NCBI RefSeq assembly: GCF_032854445.1
Contig: NC_088300.1
Coordinates: 60,426,984 to 60,490,983, forward strand
From: Liolophura sinensis
Taxonomy: Eukaryota > Mollusca > Polyplacophora > Chitonida > Chitonidae
Reading direction: 5' to 3'
Length of the DNA: 64,000 nt
Positions 22,690 through 33,984 of the stretch are shown here, piece by piece. Numbering within the stretch: position 1 is the first letter of the stretch; each line of letters starts with the position of its first letter. The translations under genes were made by a program, and so were the position numbers. The notes under the pieces are model-generated. The model saw nothing but the letters and a program-made list of their open reading frames with translations. It did not search any database and had not been told where the DNA came from.

Positions 22690-23075
22690 ACATCTATAAT
22701 TTACTATTAAAACTACAAAGAGGTAAATTAACAAGACGCCAATTTTCAGCGGATATACGTGTGTTTATTTATTTATTTATTTATTGTATGGTGTTTTACG
22801 CTGTACTCAACAATAATTCATTTATACGACGGCGGCCACATTACGTTGGGAGGAAACCGGGCAGAGATCGAGGAAACCACCGACCATCCCCAGGTTGCTG
22901 GAAAACCTTCCCACGTACGACTGGAGAGGAGGCCAGCATGAGCTCGACTTGAACTTACATCGATCGCCACGTGATTAAGAGTCGCGTACCTATAACTTAC
23001 TGAGCTGCAGTGAGGTAAATTAACAAGAGATCAAATGTCACCGGATACGTGTAATCATAACTTACGTCAAGTACG
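22690..23075 (+). repeat. Two R1 fragments flanking a SINE
   Basis: 'gaggtaaattaacaagacgc' near 22,720 and 'gaggtaaattaacaagagat' near 23,011 are R1 copies on either side of the inverted SINE at 22761-22953. Both are preceded by 'attaagagtcgc'. The SINE probably inserted into one R1 copy with local duplication. Confidence 0.55.
22761..22953 (-). mobile_element. Family A SINE, 3' part, inverted
   Basis: A (TTTA)n run at 22765-22785, the inverted A-rich tail, is followed by 'gtgttttacgctgtactcaa' and 'gaggccagcatgagctcgac'. The head is lost. Confidence 0.8.
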
Positions 23076-23374
23076 ATGCACGGCGCCATCACTGCTCTAG
23101 TTCCCCCTCCACCAACCCCGGTGTTGTGTTTTGTAGTGCATACCTTCATGAACCCGCATGTTTGTATTACTCCTTGAAGCTTAGATGCATTACACTGGTG
23201 TCATTTAAAAGTTTATTGAGTGTGATAACAACACAACACATAACAACATTCTGAGTAATTCTTTGTCATCGACATCTAATAAATTGCATTTAGCATCATT
23301 GAATTTTTCTTTAGCAAATTTGGCCTAAGTTATTGTGATGGCCTGTAAGTTACAACCGATTAAGAAATTAGATG

Positions 23375-23490
23375 AACCGTAAGAACAAAAACTGAAATAA
23401 ACCGTAACTGAAATAAACTGACAAGAGATAAGTCACTGTCGTCGACAAGTTGAACTCTCCATGCTCTATAATCTTTTGTATTTATAATAT
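23375..23490 (+). repeat. R1 fragment
   Basis: 'ataaaccgtaactgaaataa' and 'ctgacaagagataagtcact', then 'ctctccatgctctataatc', match R1 with its middle lost. Confidence 0.55.
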
Positions 23491-23499
23491 ATACTTGTC

Positions 23500-23655
23500 T
23501 AGGGTCACATGAGATGCGCAGTCAGTCACAGCCTTACATAGCAGGAAATTTCAACCATTCTTCATTCTCATTGTTAGGTTGTTCGCCACAATATGGCTGC
23601 AAAATAACCGATGAGGCGTTAAGCCATAACCATTCATTCATTCATTGTTAATTGA
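23500..23655 (+). mobile_element. SINE-like element with (CATT)n tail
   Basis: The body ends 'gaggcgttaagccataacca' followed by 'ttcattcattcattg'. The same tail, with diverged flanks, appears near 11.63 kb ('gcattaagtcataatcattc'), which suggests a short interspersed family with CATT tails. Confidence 0.5.
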
Positions 23656-24079
23656 GGCCTTGGTTGCAATAAATGGTCCGCTCTCCTGAATCCGTTTGCA
23701 TATACAGAGGAATCCACCTCGATGCAGCAGTGATTTTTATCAGGCATAAAAACAGGTACATCTTACCTGAATACTAAAGAAACCTGTGAGGGATGCCATT
23801 TATACTTTTTGTTTTATCAAAACGCAAAAAGGTAGGGTGAAAAGCAGATTTTCCTACTTTAGGGCGTTTTCTGGGCGAATTCCCTTAATAATAAAAATAT
23901 GATTACGTGAACCTAAATCATTTCCACAAATGTGGTGTCCAGTTAGTGAGTAGTAAGCTATAAGGAAGTATCGTGTTGGTTTACGAAATCATATTTTTAT
24001 AAATCGAAAAAATGAAATAATTTAGACGTTCAGAGGAAGTCTACATTCACCCCATATTTCGCGAAGCATCTAAAGCATT

Positions 24080-24160
24080 GTCCGCATTGGTCCAGTGGAA
24101 ACATGCGTTCATTGAGACCGCAGTGTCTGTTTAGTATCACGAGTTCCATTCCTATAATTT
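24080..24160 (+). mobile_element. tRNA-like fragment
   Basis: 'gcattggtccagtggaaaca' is A-box-like and 'atcacgagttccattcct' B-box-like at tRNA spacing. No cloverleaf survives. Confidence 0.3.
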
Positions 24161-24639
24161 AGTTCCTTTTTTTAATGCTGAACAAAATTAGGTAATGGAG
24201 TAGGGAGATGTATTTGAACCACACGAAGAAATTATTTTGTTTTATTTCTTCATATATTGTCAAACTATATGTCAGATAAGTTAAAATATATTATTGTAAA
24301 TCTATACAGTTTATATACAGTATTATTTCAATGAAACCTCAACCCTATTTACTTTAGCTGACAGCATATTCTACAATTACATTGAGAATGGGGGCACCTG
24401 TTCATCAGGTTAGCCTCCTAATAAATGTCCATTAAAGACACTGTCATAAACTCGTGGTATAATTCGTAAGACAAAACTTGTTTCAAATATATTAGACGGA
24501 AAAGGATGTTATCCTGTGCTTTTAACGGCACACAGATGACTTGACCTATTCCATCGGCTAGACCTATTGCATAACAACTTCAACCGCATATCGGAGAAGC
24601 CCATGCGTCATGCATTTCCAAGACGATGTGCCACTGTGG

Positions 24640-24865
24640 GTTGACAAACGATTTTTCATCTCGTTGCAAGTTGTCCTTTGTTGAAAACCACTAGCCTTCT
24701 ACAAATAGGCATTCAAATCTGTACGTTAGACGTGGGAAATTTTGTCAGTAATTTGTCAAAGGTCCGTGGTTTAAGCCGGATATTTTGGTTAGATCTGTTT
24801 ATAAAGCTGACTGACTTCTTGTGAGAGTATGGTGTTTAACACCAAAAGCAAACATATACACTTTG
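24640..24865 (+). mobile_element. Decayed SINE with conserved 3' end
   Basis: 'gttagacgtgggaaattttg', 'gtaatttgtcaaaggtccgt' and the end 'gagagtatggtgtttaacac' match the conserved domain and 3' end seen in molluscan SINEs as I recall them. The head is not clear. Confidence 0.45.
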
Positions 24866-25324
24866 TATGACTGTATTGTGTCACCGTGAAAAATGCCACA
24901 AGTCGACCGATTGATTTTAATACGATCTGCATCGTTCGACTTAAAAGGGGAGGCAGTTCATACGTGTTAGTTTTACTGAATTCGACAAGTCGCTAATGCG
25001 ACTTAAACGCATCGTGTGAATGGGCGCTTTAGCTAGGTCATGGTCAGGTATTTGCACTCTGTATAATACTAATATCCCATACTCCTACTAAACAGTTCTA
25101 ACTGGGCAAGTTGTATCACTTAATTACGGGATTGTTGTTACGTTTAGGTTGATTGATCCTGATAAATTCTCTCGCACTTTAAGTGATCATCAGTTTGAAT
25201 GATTCTGTTTGAGTGATCATCTATTTGAATGATTCTGTTGTATCAGAGTAGATTAACTCCTGGAGTGGATCGCCACAGGCGTTTTTGTACTTTTATGAAT
25301 ATTTCCCCTTTGTGATAAAATAAC

Positions 25325-25925
25325 GTAGAATACATCGTCACCTAGGTCTCGTGAACGTCACCAAATCACGTGGAATATATCGTCACTCAGATCTCGTGAA
25401 CGTTACCAAATCACGTGGAATACATCGTCACTCAGACCTCGTGAACGTCACCGAATCACGTAGAATACATCGTCTCTCAGACCTCGTAAATGTGACCGAC
25501 TCACATAGAACCAAGGCCTCGTAAACGTAACCAAATCACGTAAGATGTATCGCCAGCTAGGCCTCGTGAATGTGATCAAATTACGTCGAATATGTCGTCA
25601 GATAGGCTTCGTGAATGTGATCGACACACATAGAATATATCGTCACTCAGGCCTCGTAAACGTCACCAAATCACGTAGAATATATCGTCACTCAGACCTC
25701 GTGAATGTGACCGATTCACATAGAATATATCGTTACCTAGGCCTCGTGAACGTGACCAAATCACGTAGAATATATCGTCACTCAGGCCTCGTATACGTGA
25801 CCAAATCACGTAGAATATATCGTCACTCAGGCCTCGTGTACATGTATGTGATCAACTCACGTAGAAAATATCGTCACTTAGGCCTCGTGAACGTGACCAA
25901 ATCACGTAAAATACATCGAAAATAT
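25325..25925. repeat. 45-bp minisatellite, about thirteen copies, open reading frame inside
   Basis: 'atcgtcactcaggcctcgtg' recurs every 45 bases (for example 'atcgtca' at 25334 and 25379). From 25545 to 25928 the plus strand stays open for 127 codons, giving a 15-residue unit such as IYRHSGLVNVTKSRR. Frequent 'cacgta' near unit borders gives each unit palindromic pieces. Translation is not supported by anything but the frame. Confidence 0.9.
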
Positions 25926-25929
25926 TGAA

Positions 25930-28085
25930 AATAATGTTTATCCTGGAGATCTGACTTCCTATATCCCCACTCCCTTTGCTCTGGTTTTAATGTTGCCTGC
26001 TAAACAATGCACTGAATACCGTTACCAATACAACCAGATTCATCTTTATACATATGTATTGTCAAATCAGACGTTCCATGCAGTCAAGAGTGTGTTCAAG
26101 CGTTTCCCATCATCACGTCCATTTAATTCAGTGTTGGTCTTATCTTTACCTTGTTTTTTTTAAAATAGTGTCTATCTGTGTTAAATAACACATTTATTAT
26201 AATGTTCTAATGAATGGGTCTTGTCAACCGAAAGTGTAATATACTCCAATACTAGCTAACGGCTATCCTAAAACATTGCCTACAAGTGTTTTCGCCAAAA
26301 TTGTGTAGACTGTGACCCAACCGACTATTTCCATATAAAAAATCTAGGGCATGTCTGAATACATTTTTGTTATTAATTTTTTCAATCTGGTAAAATGCAT
26401 TTGAAATTTGAGATTCTACGGTGGCCTTTTCTGACCATATTGAGACCAGCCACGTTACATCAGATTTTTGCCTATTAACATACAAAACTGGCTGATTCCA
26501 TCATTCAAATACACATACATATATAGATTTAGGAATGCATTCGCCGAGCACTTTGAAACCAGCTATTTCAGGCAATCAAATATGGGTGTCACCTCATCGA
26601 TACTCTCTATGTCACTACGGACCACGGCAGAATGTGATGTTTTAAAACCACTTTAATCGCTTGGAAAATTTTTATTAAAAATTTAAATAAATCGACCTAT
26701 TTTCCTGGACAGTGTTTAATGTCCTTTCATCTGATTTACACCTCATTTTAGTGTTTTCTATTCCGGTTCAATGCTTACACATTTAGTTGGTAATACAACA
26801 TCATTGTTTTCACCAGGCACGATATTCTAACTGAGTGTTTCAAAAGAAAGGCTTTTAGTGAACACAAATAAACGATTGTATTTATTACACAGTTTATAGC
26901 ATTACACACATGAGATAGTAAATCAAAAGTCAGCGATGTGTTATTGTTAAACTTCATGTCCGGGCTATCAGGTATCATAATCGCTGGAACACTTTGCACC
27001 AGCCGCACCCTGGTTAAACATTTCAATTTAGGAGGAAAAAAGAAATGTTTGCTCTTGCTTAATGAAGTGGATAAACGTGCACTATACCATATAGGTTGTC
27101 TATACCAGATATGCAGAAGGCTACAGTTTATGTAGGCATGAAAATCATGCATTCCTTGATTTGAGTTCTCTTTAACCATATACATTTTCCCATGGAAAAG
27201 ACAGTTAAAGAGGTGAAATAATATTACTAACGATAAATGCCCACGTGATTCTCAAATTTCCCTCAAGATTTAAGTGAATGTGTAGAGTTCATTGAGGATA
27301 ATAGAATACATCAACGGAGTTACCACGGTTGTTTCAATCCATTTCATAGGTACTTAAATGTAAAGATATTTTCGCGTAAACACAATAGCTTAAGCATTAT
27401 TTTTTATAGAGCCTGGACACATTCATATTTCGGTCTGGGTGAACTTTAGTCAGAGACTATTGCCGTCCACATCTTTACTTCTTTTTTCCAGGATCCATGC
27501 CCAGGTTTCATTGAAACAACTTTCGCTTGATTTTAAATGCTTTCGGCTTTCATCGAACAGTTGTTTTAGCTTCATTTCATCGCAAATGTATGACTTTGGT
27601 AGACGTGTTGCCTGGTGTGACCCATAAGGCTTTACAGGGAGGTTGGGCACCATTCTGCTGGGAAACCGGTTATCTACATCCGGCTAAGCTCTGTCAATAA
27701 TTAGTGAAATGTATATATAAGGGCATTGCCGAAGTACACCTTCGAGAACAGAAAATTAAGCCTATATATACCACAGATCCTATATTTGAATTCGTTGAGC
27801 TTTTACGAGACAAGTCTTGAAGTTAAATTAATCTTTGACAGGTGTGACTGATTTGTGCCTTTGAATAGACTGTAACAAGCAATTCAGTTTACCATCAGGT
27901 ATCACTATATTCTTGTGCACAGCGCATTTGATACCCGGACAAGTCAAACGGTGACGTTACAGTTTTTCAAGGGAATCTACCATTATGATGGGAAAAAAAC
28001 CGTGCGGCTTAATTCCGTGTCACCAAGATTTGAGGACGTGTGCTTGATGCCTCTAGCTGATGGCTAACAGCCTTCTACCGGATCA
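25930..28085. other. Upstream region of the GPCR gene, no gene seen
   Basis: AT-rich. Minus-strand frames at 26252-26485 and 26775-27185 lack recognisable features. The 5' UTR and promoter of the GPCR must be in or above this stretch, but I cannot point to them. Confidence 0.4.
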
Positions 28086-28151
28086 TTGATGGTCCTCCTT
28101 AACACGATTTACCTTTACCCTCAACGAGTCACACAAGAAAAGATAAACGGC

Positions 28152-28909
28152 ATGGAGGGTAACAACAGCAACAGTTCAGCACTGTTAAATATGGGTGGCA
28201 TCAAAGAGCCATTATCCTTGACGTTGATTATCGCAAACGTTGTCTTTGGGATTGTTGGCTTAACTATAGTAACACTGAACAGCATTGTCATCCTTGGGTT
28301 TATTAAGGAGCGCAAAGTGAGAGAGGCTCCAGGCAATGTTTTCATCCAAAACCTGGCAACATCGGACTTCTTCTCTGGGATTTTCGCATGTTACGTAGCG
28401 GTACTGAATATACGCTCCCTTACAGAATCCAATAGAGTTTCGGCTTCGAATGGGATTTATCTGCGCTTTTCTGGTAACTTCTGTGTTCTTCGTGAACTAC
28501 CTGACCATTGACCGTTATTTAAAAGTGGCCATGCATTTACGTTACGCTGAATTGGTGACAACTCCGACCCATCACATTCTGTGTATTGTGACCTGGATAA
28601 TCTGTATAATCCTCGGGTTTTTACCTCTTATGGGATGGCATAAGCCCAACGTGAACAGCTTTAGGTTTTTAGATGCCTACCCTTCCAGCTACATCTACTT
28701 CTATTTCACCGTTGGGATGGTTTCGGTTTTTTGTATGATTGTTGCCTACACGGAGCTCTATTTGATATCGAGGCATCACCGGAGGCGGATAGAGGGCACA
28801 CACCACGGTAAAGATGGGACAAAGACAAACGAGCTGAGGAAAGCCTCGGAAATTATGTGCTCCATATTCTTGCTTATAGGAGCGTTCCTCTGCTGTTGGT
28901 TACCGGTCG
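28152..28909 (+). CDS. GPCR exon 1 (N-terminus to TM6)
   Basis: The chosen ATG gives MEGNNSNSS, with N-glycosylation sequons as expected of an outside N-terminus; an in-frame ATG at 28089 is the alternative. After the frame break, 'FRLRMGFICAFLV' begins TM3. The exon ends within 'CWLPVG' at donor 'gtatgt', phase 1. The intracellular loop before TM6 is basic and begins 'RHHRRR'. Confidence 0.82.
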
Positions 28910-29860
28910 GTATGTACAGAAATACGTAATATCCTTGTATAACTGTGCAAAATATAGGAACTATAATTCTGTTTGTACTCGTAAGAGAAAATTAATGAGA
29001 AGGTTATTCTTAATATCATTTTTAATTTTGACCAGAGGGTATTGTCGTCATGTCTGTCTATCTGTCTGTGTGTGTGTGTGTATTTGTTTGTCATATTGCC
29101 TATCAAGACGTAAATGGTATGCATGTACACTTCTTGTGGTATATTGTCCACTTGATGTTGTTCAGAGTTATTGGGCAGGATAATTTAACCCAACGATTAT
29201 CTATTCCTTTGATTGGTAAATGTTTAACGTTTCACTCACTAAAAACTTTTCGTGTTCGTGTTTGAAGATTTGTGCTTGAAGATTGATAACAAAGTTCCTT
29301 AAAATGACGATTTAACGGCGGATTGGAAAGGTGTCTCTAGAATTCCGGCACTGGGTTGAGTGTCTGCTCTGGTGTCTATAAATTAATGTTTTAATGAAGT
29401 ATAAATGTAAATGGGACTCGGTATCCTGGAGAATATTATCTGCATATTAGAAACCCAAGGCAAACATCCATTATTACGATAGTTCGGTATCGACATATTT
29501 AATGAGGAAGCGTGACGAACATCTTGGTTCTTGACACATGGACCACTCGTGAATCGATGTGCAAACAACTCATCGAAGAAAAAAAACAAAGAAGGACGTT
29601 GTGCGGAATGTCTTGCGTGCTATTGAACGATCCTCTTTCAGCCATTACAAACATCTGACCCGAGAACAAACAAGCCTAGGCCACACAGTCTATGTTTATG
29701 CAAATATCCGAGCTATCCGTTAGCACGAATAAATACTGCCTGCGTTTGTGGACAACTTTTGTCGTATTGAATATTTTACGTTTTTCCATTTTTTTGTATT
29801 CTTGTCCATGACCATGCTCCACAAAAAGTTCATTCTAACTACCAATACCACACATGTTAA

Positions 29861-30128
29861 ATTTATTTATTTGCTTGTCTGATTGGAGTTTTATTTCACT
29901 TGAACATTTCACCTATACGACAGTGGACAGCATTATGGTAGGAGATAAAACAGGGTAAAGGTTGGTGAAAACCCACAAAAATCATCCGCAGCTGTGCTTG
30001 CAGACCTCCCCACGTACGACCGGAGAGGAAGCCAGCATGAGCTGCACTTAAACTCATAGCCATCGCATTAATGCTAGGCTCTAGGGTGGTTGTGCTGCTC
30101 TAGCACGCTAACCACTAGGCCACAAAGA
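29861..30128 (-). mobile_element. Family A-related SINE, inverted, variant head
   Basis: The tail and body match family A ('ggagaggaagccagcatgag'). The head on the minus strand reads 'gtggcctagtggttagcgtg', a tRNA-like A-box different from the usual head, so this may be a subfamily. It lies in the GPCR intron, just before the LINE fragment. Confidence 0.75.
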
Positions 30129-30274
30129 ACACCACGTGATAAAAGTTGCCATAGTATTTACAATCAAGTTAGGTTTACAATTGTTCTTTGAAAAGTGCTA
30201 CTAGATAATTCATTCACTATTCAGTCAAAAAGGACACCAGAAGTCACATAACAAACACAGACGGTTGTTTAAAA

Positions 30275-30679
30275 TTACAGCTTTCCTGCCATACCAATGG
30301 CAGAGAGAAAGTCAAAAATAGTATCACTTTCTACAGAACTGAAAAGTTCTGAAAGAGAGCTCACGTGATAAAAGGAATCTCGTACAGGAGCAAAGTCGCC
30401 ACAGTCAAGCAATATGTGCTTGACTGTGAATCGTTGGTCACAAGCAAAGCAATGAGGAGCATCTTCTCCTTTTAACAAATACCCATGCGTAGCACGTGTG
30501 TGACCGATACGACACGTCCTCAAAATGCAAGAGTGGAGACGATGCCGTGAAAGGGAAGGCGCTGGACCAACAAACTGACGAATATCATGCAGAACTAGGT
30601 ATAGAAGCGAGGTAGCGAGCCATTTCGCTGTCTCGTTACATCGTTGCTTTGCAGCCTCGCCCGATATTACAAAGGTCAA
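30275..30679 (-). mobile_element. Non-LTR retrotransposon ORF2 C-terminal fragment
   Basis: A 134-codon frame contains 'HSCILRTCRIGHTRATHGYL' and 'HCFACDQRFTVKHILLDC'. The C-x2-C...H-x4-C zinc-knuckle-like motif is typical of the end of LINE polyproteins of the Jockey/CR1/I type, after reverse transcriptase and RNase H. No RT motifs are nearby, so it is a 5'-truncated remnant in the intron of the GPCR gene, antisense to it. Confidence 0.75.
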
Positions 30680-31091
30680 AGTAGCGAGGCAACGAAAGTC
30701 CTCTAATGCGTTTCATCCTGTCAAGTTTTTAAGAGCAGGTATTTGGGGACACGTTTCCATACTTCTCGAGCATAGTGCAGTTTTCGGTTTCAGTTTCCTA
30801 CTCCTCAAAGTTCAGGTTTCAACGCCTGAAATTTTCCGACACACTTCAATACTCCTCACAGTGCTAGCGCCATCCACATTGCGCAATCTGATTTTATTTA
30901 TTTATTTGATTCGCGTTACTCGCTGTTCTCAAGAATATTTCACTCGGTGCAATTTGACGTATGAGCTCGTCAAATGCGATTACTTTAATGAAAGTAGGAA
31001 ACTCTGTTTCATATTTTTTTGAAGTTCGACTTCTTTGATCGTACTTAAATCTATGAATCCATCTGTCAATACTTTCCATCTCTTAATTCAG

Positions 31092-31327
31092 GCCTCTACA
31101 GTGTGGTTGGAGCTTCGCAAGGGGGTGACCCAAGTCAGACAAGCTTCCCAGTATTTACATTCCTGGTGACTCTGGGCTGTATGAACAGTCTGTTAAATCC
31201 AATCATCTACGCCGCCAAGGTGGAGGGAATTCGCGATTTCTTCAGGAAGGTTTGCTGCTCTTCTAGAAGGATTTCGCAGCCAGTTGGAGCCTTTACAACA
31301 AACGCAAGAAATGTGCAGAGCGCCTAG
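31092..31327 (+). CDS. GPCR exon 2 (TM7 and C-tail)
   Basis: After acceptor 'cttaattcag' the frame reads LYSVVGASQGGD, then TM7 'FTFLVTLGCMNSLLNPIIYA' with the NPxxY motif. Helix 8 is 'FFRKVCCSSRR', with Cys residues suited to palmitoylation, and the stop is TAG. The phase matches exon 1 exactly. Confidence 0.86.
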
Positions 31328-31329
31328 CG

Positions 31330-32265
31330 AGTTAATTTGGAGAGCTTCGTTCAACTCTCTTTTTTCCCGAGGTCGGAGGTTAATGATTTGCGGAGAGAAA
31401 AAATCGTACAAAAATGCTCATGCATAAGTTTTAGATGTTCGCAGAAAGCGTACATTTTCAAAACGTGATATGTTCTTGTATCAGATAGTCGTAGAAGACT
31501 TGGTAATATGACTATACAATGACTAATACAATATCTGGGCAATACGAGCTATCGTCAGGAACAATCGAAGCAGTCATCCTGGATGACACTAAAAGTGTTT
31601 CTCCATTTGTTATGTGAGCTCTTGACGTTGATTTTGTTCCATGAAAAAGAATTTAATGGTATAGAATCACATGACGTGAATCGCCGTAGCGATTGTAGAT
31701 TCAGTATACTTTCCTCTTGGTTAGATATTTAGTGTACACCAAGACACGAGCTCTTGAAAAGTCTGTAAGTTGCCAAAGGTTGATGGTTTACCGTGAACAG
31801 TTTTCTCAACCCATTAAACTGTCCGACGTCGTATATCATATTCCTCTGCATGACGCTAAACAACATAGAAGTAATAGAACATAGAACAACAAATTAAATA
31901 CTGTGATTTTCTTGACAAAAGTGAGTGACGTCATTGACACCAGTATATTAGGCCTGTTCCATAAACTGGCAAAGGTAAAAAGTTGTAGTGAATAAGGTCA
32001 ACCTAATCCTATATGGTATATAATGTATTCTAAGGCGTAGAGATGTAAAGTAAACAAACGTTTTGCCCTTATAACTCTGTTATCGACGTACAAATTCAGA
32101 AATCTAAACACAACCCGAAAAGGTGCTCTGTTTTTTCGATATAATGAAACATGATGCATGCTGTGGAATGGGCTTTGAGGAATTGTCAGCTCTTGACAAG
32201 TGATATTCGGCCTTCGCCCTCGCTGAATATCACTTCTCTTAAGCTGACAATTCCTCATAACACAT
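31330..32265. other. GPCR 3' flank, no gene seen
   Basis: No exon-like frame. Near 32,180-32,250, 'ggaattgtcagctcttgaca' and 'gaatatcacttctcttaagctgacaattcc' form an imperfect inverted repeat of about 75 bases, with 'aagtgatattcggc' opposite 'gaatatcactt'. Confidence 0.45.
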
Positions 32266-32269
32266 TACA

Positions 32270-32465
32270 CATGTATTCAATATCTGTATAATGCACCACT
32301 CATACGATGGCGGTCAGTTTTATAGACGGAGGAGTGAGGAATTTCGTAGCAAACCAACGCCCTTCGCCAAGTACCTGACCAAGTTTGTGACTTCAAAGCG
32401 GCGGCGGATTCGAAGAAGCGATCTCATTGGTCGGCGGTCTGCGCAGACCAACGGGTGACTGGCTG
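32270..32465 (-). mobile_element. tRNA-derived SINE (family C), inverted, decayed
   Basis: The body 'gcccttcgccaagtacctga' and the decayed B-box 'ggattcgaagaagcgatctc' align with the copy near 16.8 kb. Confidence 0.6.
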
Positions 32466-32879
32466 ATTACCGAGGAGTGTTTCGTTCCCAATGGCGTTCA
32501 GAAGTCGGAGAGCTCGGGGTAAGCCTATCACCTGTGGTAATTTCGTAACAAACTTTTAGTAACGTGTGATGAATAGACACGCACATCGTATTGGTGGAAG
32601 ACAAGGCTGCTCTGAACCAATCAACACCACACTATTTGGCCACGTGATTTATAGTACTGGAGGTGAAAACAAAGTAAATCTAACCTAGATGAGACAGGCA
32701 TTTAATCAGATTTTAGCATAAAAAAATGAAAATTATAGCTTTTAAGGAAGAAATTCTTTCTTGAAGAGTCATCAGAGTCAAACATAATTATTTCACTGCC
32801 CTGTACGTACTACTTTAAACATTAGTAATTGTCAAAAATCAGCATTTGGCCCATTTAGCTCCATATTATTTATCACCTT

Positions 32880-32985
32880 CTGTTCCTCGTGAGGAACCCG
32901 GGTGCTGGAAACTATGAATTGGTCTTCAACGACAGCCAGATAAGCGTCGCTAACCACTAGACCACGGTTTCCTGTCCAGCTATAT
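32880..32985 (-). mobile_element. tRNA-like SINE head
   Basis: The minus strand reads 'cgtggtctagtggttagcga' (A-box) and 'cccgggttcctcacgagg' (decayed B-box) about 60 bases apart. It is most likely a tRNA-derived repeat fragment. Confidence 0.45.
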
Positions 32986-33504
32986 TGATGCTGTGGAAAC
33001 TCTGTTATATACTTAGATATGACTGACATGTCTTCACTAACATCCTGAAATCTTTCGTTCCGATCTCAAACAGTTCATTACGATTCTGTCCAACATTAAG
33101 CTGAATAGTGTCTAACAGGTTTGCTGAATAACAATATGCCTGAACGTAATCTTTGTTTAGATTAACCACGGCGTACTCAAAACTGTTTCACGTATACAAT
33201 GCATAGCCGTTTGGACTTTTGTAAATTGGTAACTTTGTGACTTTTGTGATCTTTGGTTTCGGGACAACGATTTTAGAAGAAAACATCAGAAGCAGGTAAA
33301 TGTTAGTGAGCTCATCAGGATTACAAACGTAAATGCGTTTTTACAAAGTTGTCTCCCTTATAACATGCACGCCACAACTTACTGACCCTTATTTACAGGT
33401 ACACTATAGGATTCTGCTTGTAGACTAAGTTCATCGTGGCCTGGCCATTATTCATTGTTTTCATACCACTCTTAGAGGATGTATAGGTTGATTATTACAT
33501 TTAT

Positions 33505-33880
33505 CGTAAAAACCCCTAAATGAGGAAAATTGAAAAAGAGGCCGTATTTCATTTGCCATTTGCCAACCGCTGCTGATCTGGTTTTACTCTCCCAGCTGAA
33601 GTTAATATAGTGTTCTTCTTTGAAGCAACAGACTTGTTCTCTGGAACAGCTTATCTGTTACCGTTTTTTCAATTCATAGGAAGAACCTCAGTACCAAGAG
33701 CACGCTTTGCACTAATTGGCAGGCCCATACATGAAGAGTTGGAATAAACCCTTAACTGAGGTAAATTTGCAACAGGCCGTGTTTCACTGATTACGTGTGA
33801 TTATTTTATATTTGTCGATGCTCTGGTTTTGCTTTCTATGCTCTGTTTATACTGTTTTCCTGCATAAACCAGGATTCTCC
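33505..33880 (+). repeat. Two R1 copies
   Basis: Copies at about 33,520-33,605 ('catttgccatttgccaaccg') and 33,740-33,860 ('taactgaggtaaatttgcaa', 'tttcactgattacgtgtgat', 'gctttctatgctctg'). Confidence 0.6.
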
Positions 33881-33929
33881 TGGTGGCCTAAACATCTGTA
33901 AGGCCTGCAAACATGTTCACTTTTTCATT

Positions 33930-33984
33930 TTGATTGGTGGTTTACGCTGTATTCAAAAAATTTTCATTTATACGATGGCGACAA
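33930..33984 (-). mobile_element. Family A SINE tail fragment
   Basis: 'tgattggtggtttacgctgt' and 'catttatacgatggcgac' match the inverted family A tail. Confidence 0.55.

Larger units (their letters stand above)
28152..31327 (+). pseudogene. Rhodopsin-like GPCR (MECA-type), two exons, frame broken once
   Basis: Exon 1 is 28152-28909 and exon 2 is 31092-31327. TM1 contains 'TLNSIVILG', TM2 'NLATSDFF', TM3 'IDRYL', TM4 'VTWII' and 'LMGW', TM6 'CCWLP' and TM7 'LNPIIY'. It lacks a Cys at the head of TM3 and a Pro in TM5, as in the melanocortin/lysophospholipid/cannabinoid cluster; the 'IDRYL.V...LRY' stretch also recalls adenosine receptors, so the ligand is unknown. The reading frame shifts by +1 between 28,405 and 28,438, and one surplus C in the CCC run at 28417-28419 would explain it. 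Without that base the two exons total 331 codons including the stop. It is either a base-call error or a young pseudogene. Confidence 0.85.

Noticed and set aside
25325-25925. Regular 45-bp repeats as a CRISPR-like array
   Set aside because: Continuous tandem units without unique spacers, in a eukaryotic context: a minisatellite.
26252-26485. Minus-strand frame at 26.3 kb sharing 'QIEKI' with the frame at 35,553-35,750
   Set aside because: The likeness comes from a short AT-rich shared DNA word ('caatctggtaaaa' and 'ctatctggtgaaa'); too little to call a gene or family.
28900-29265. Frames on both strands after GPCR exon 1
   Set aside because: They run through the donor site into a (TG)n-containing intron and lack any motif.
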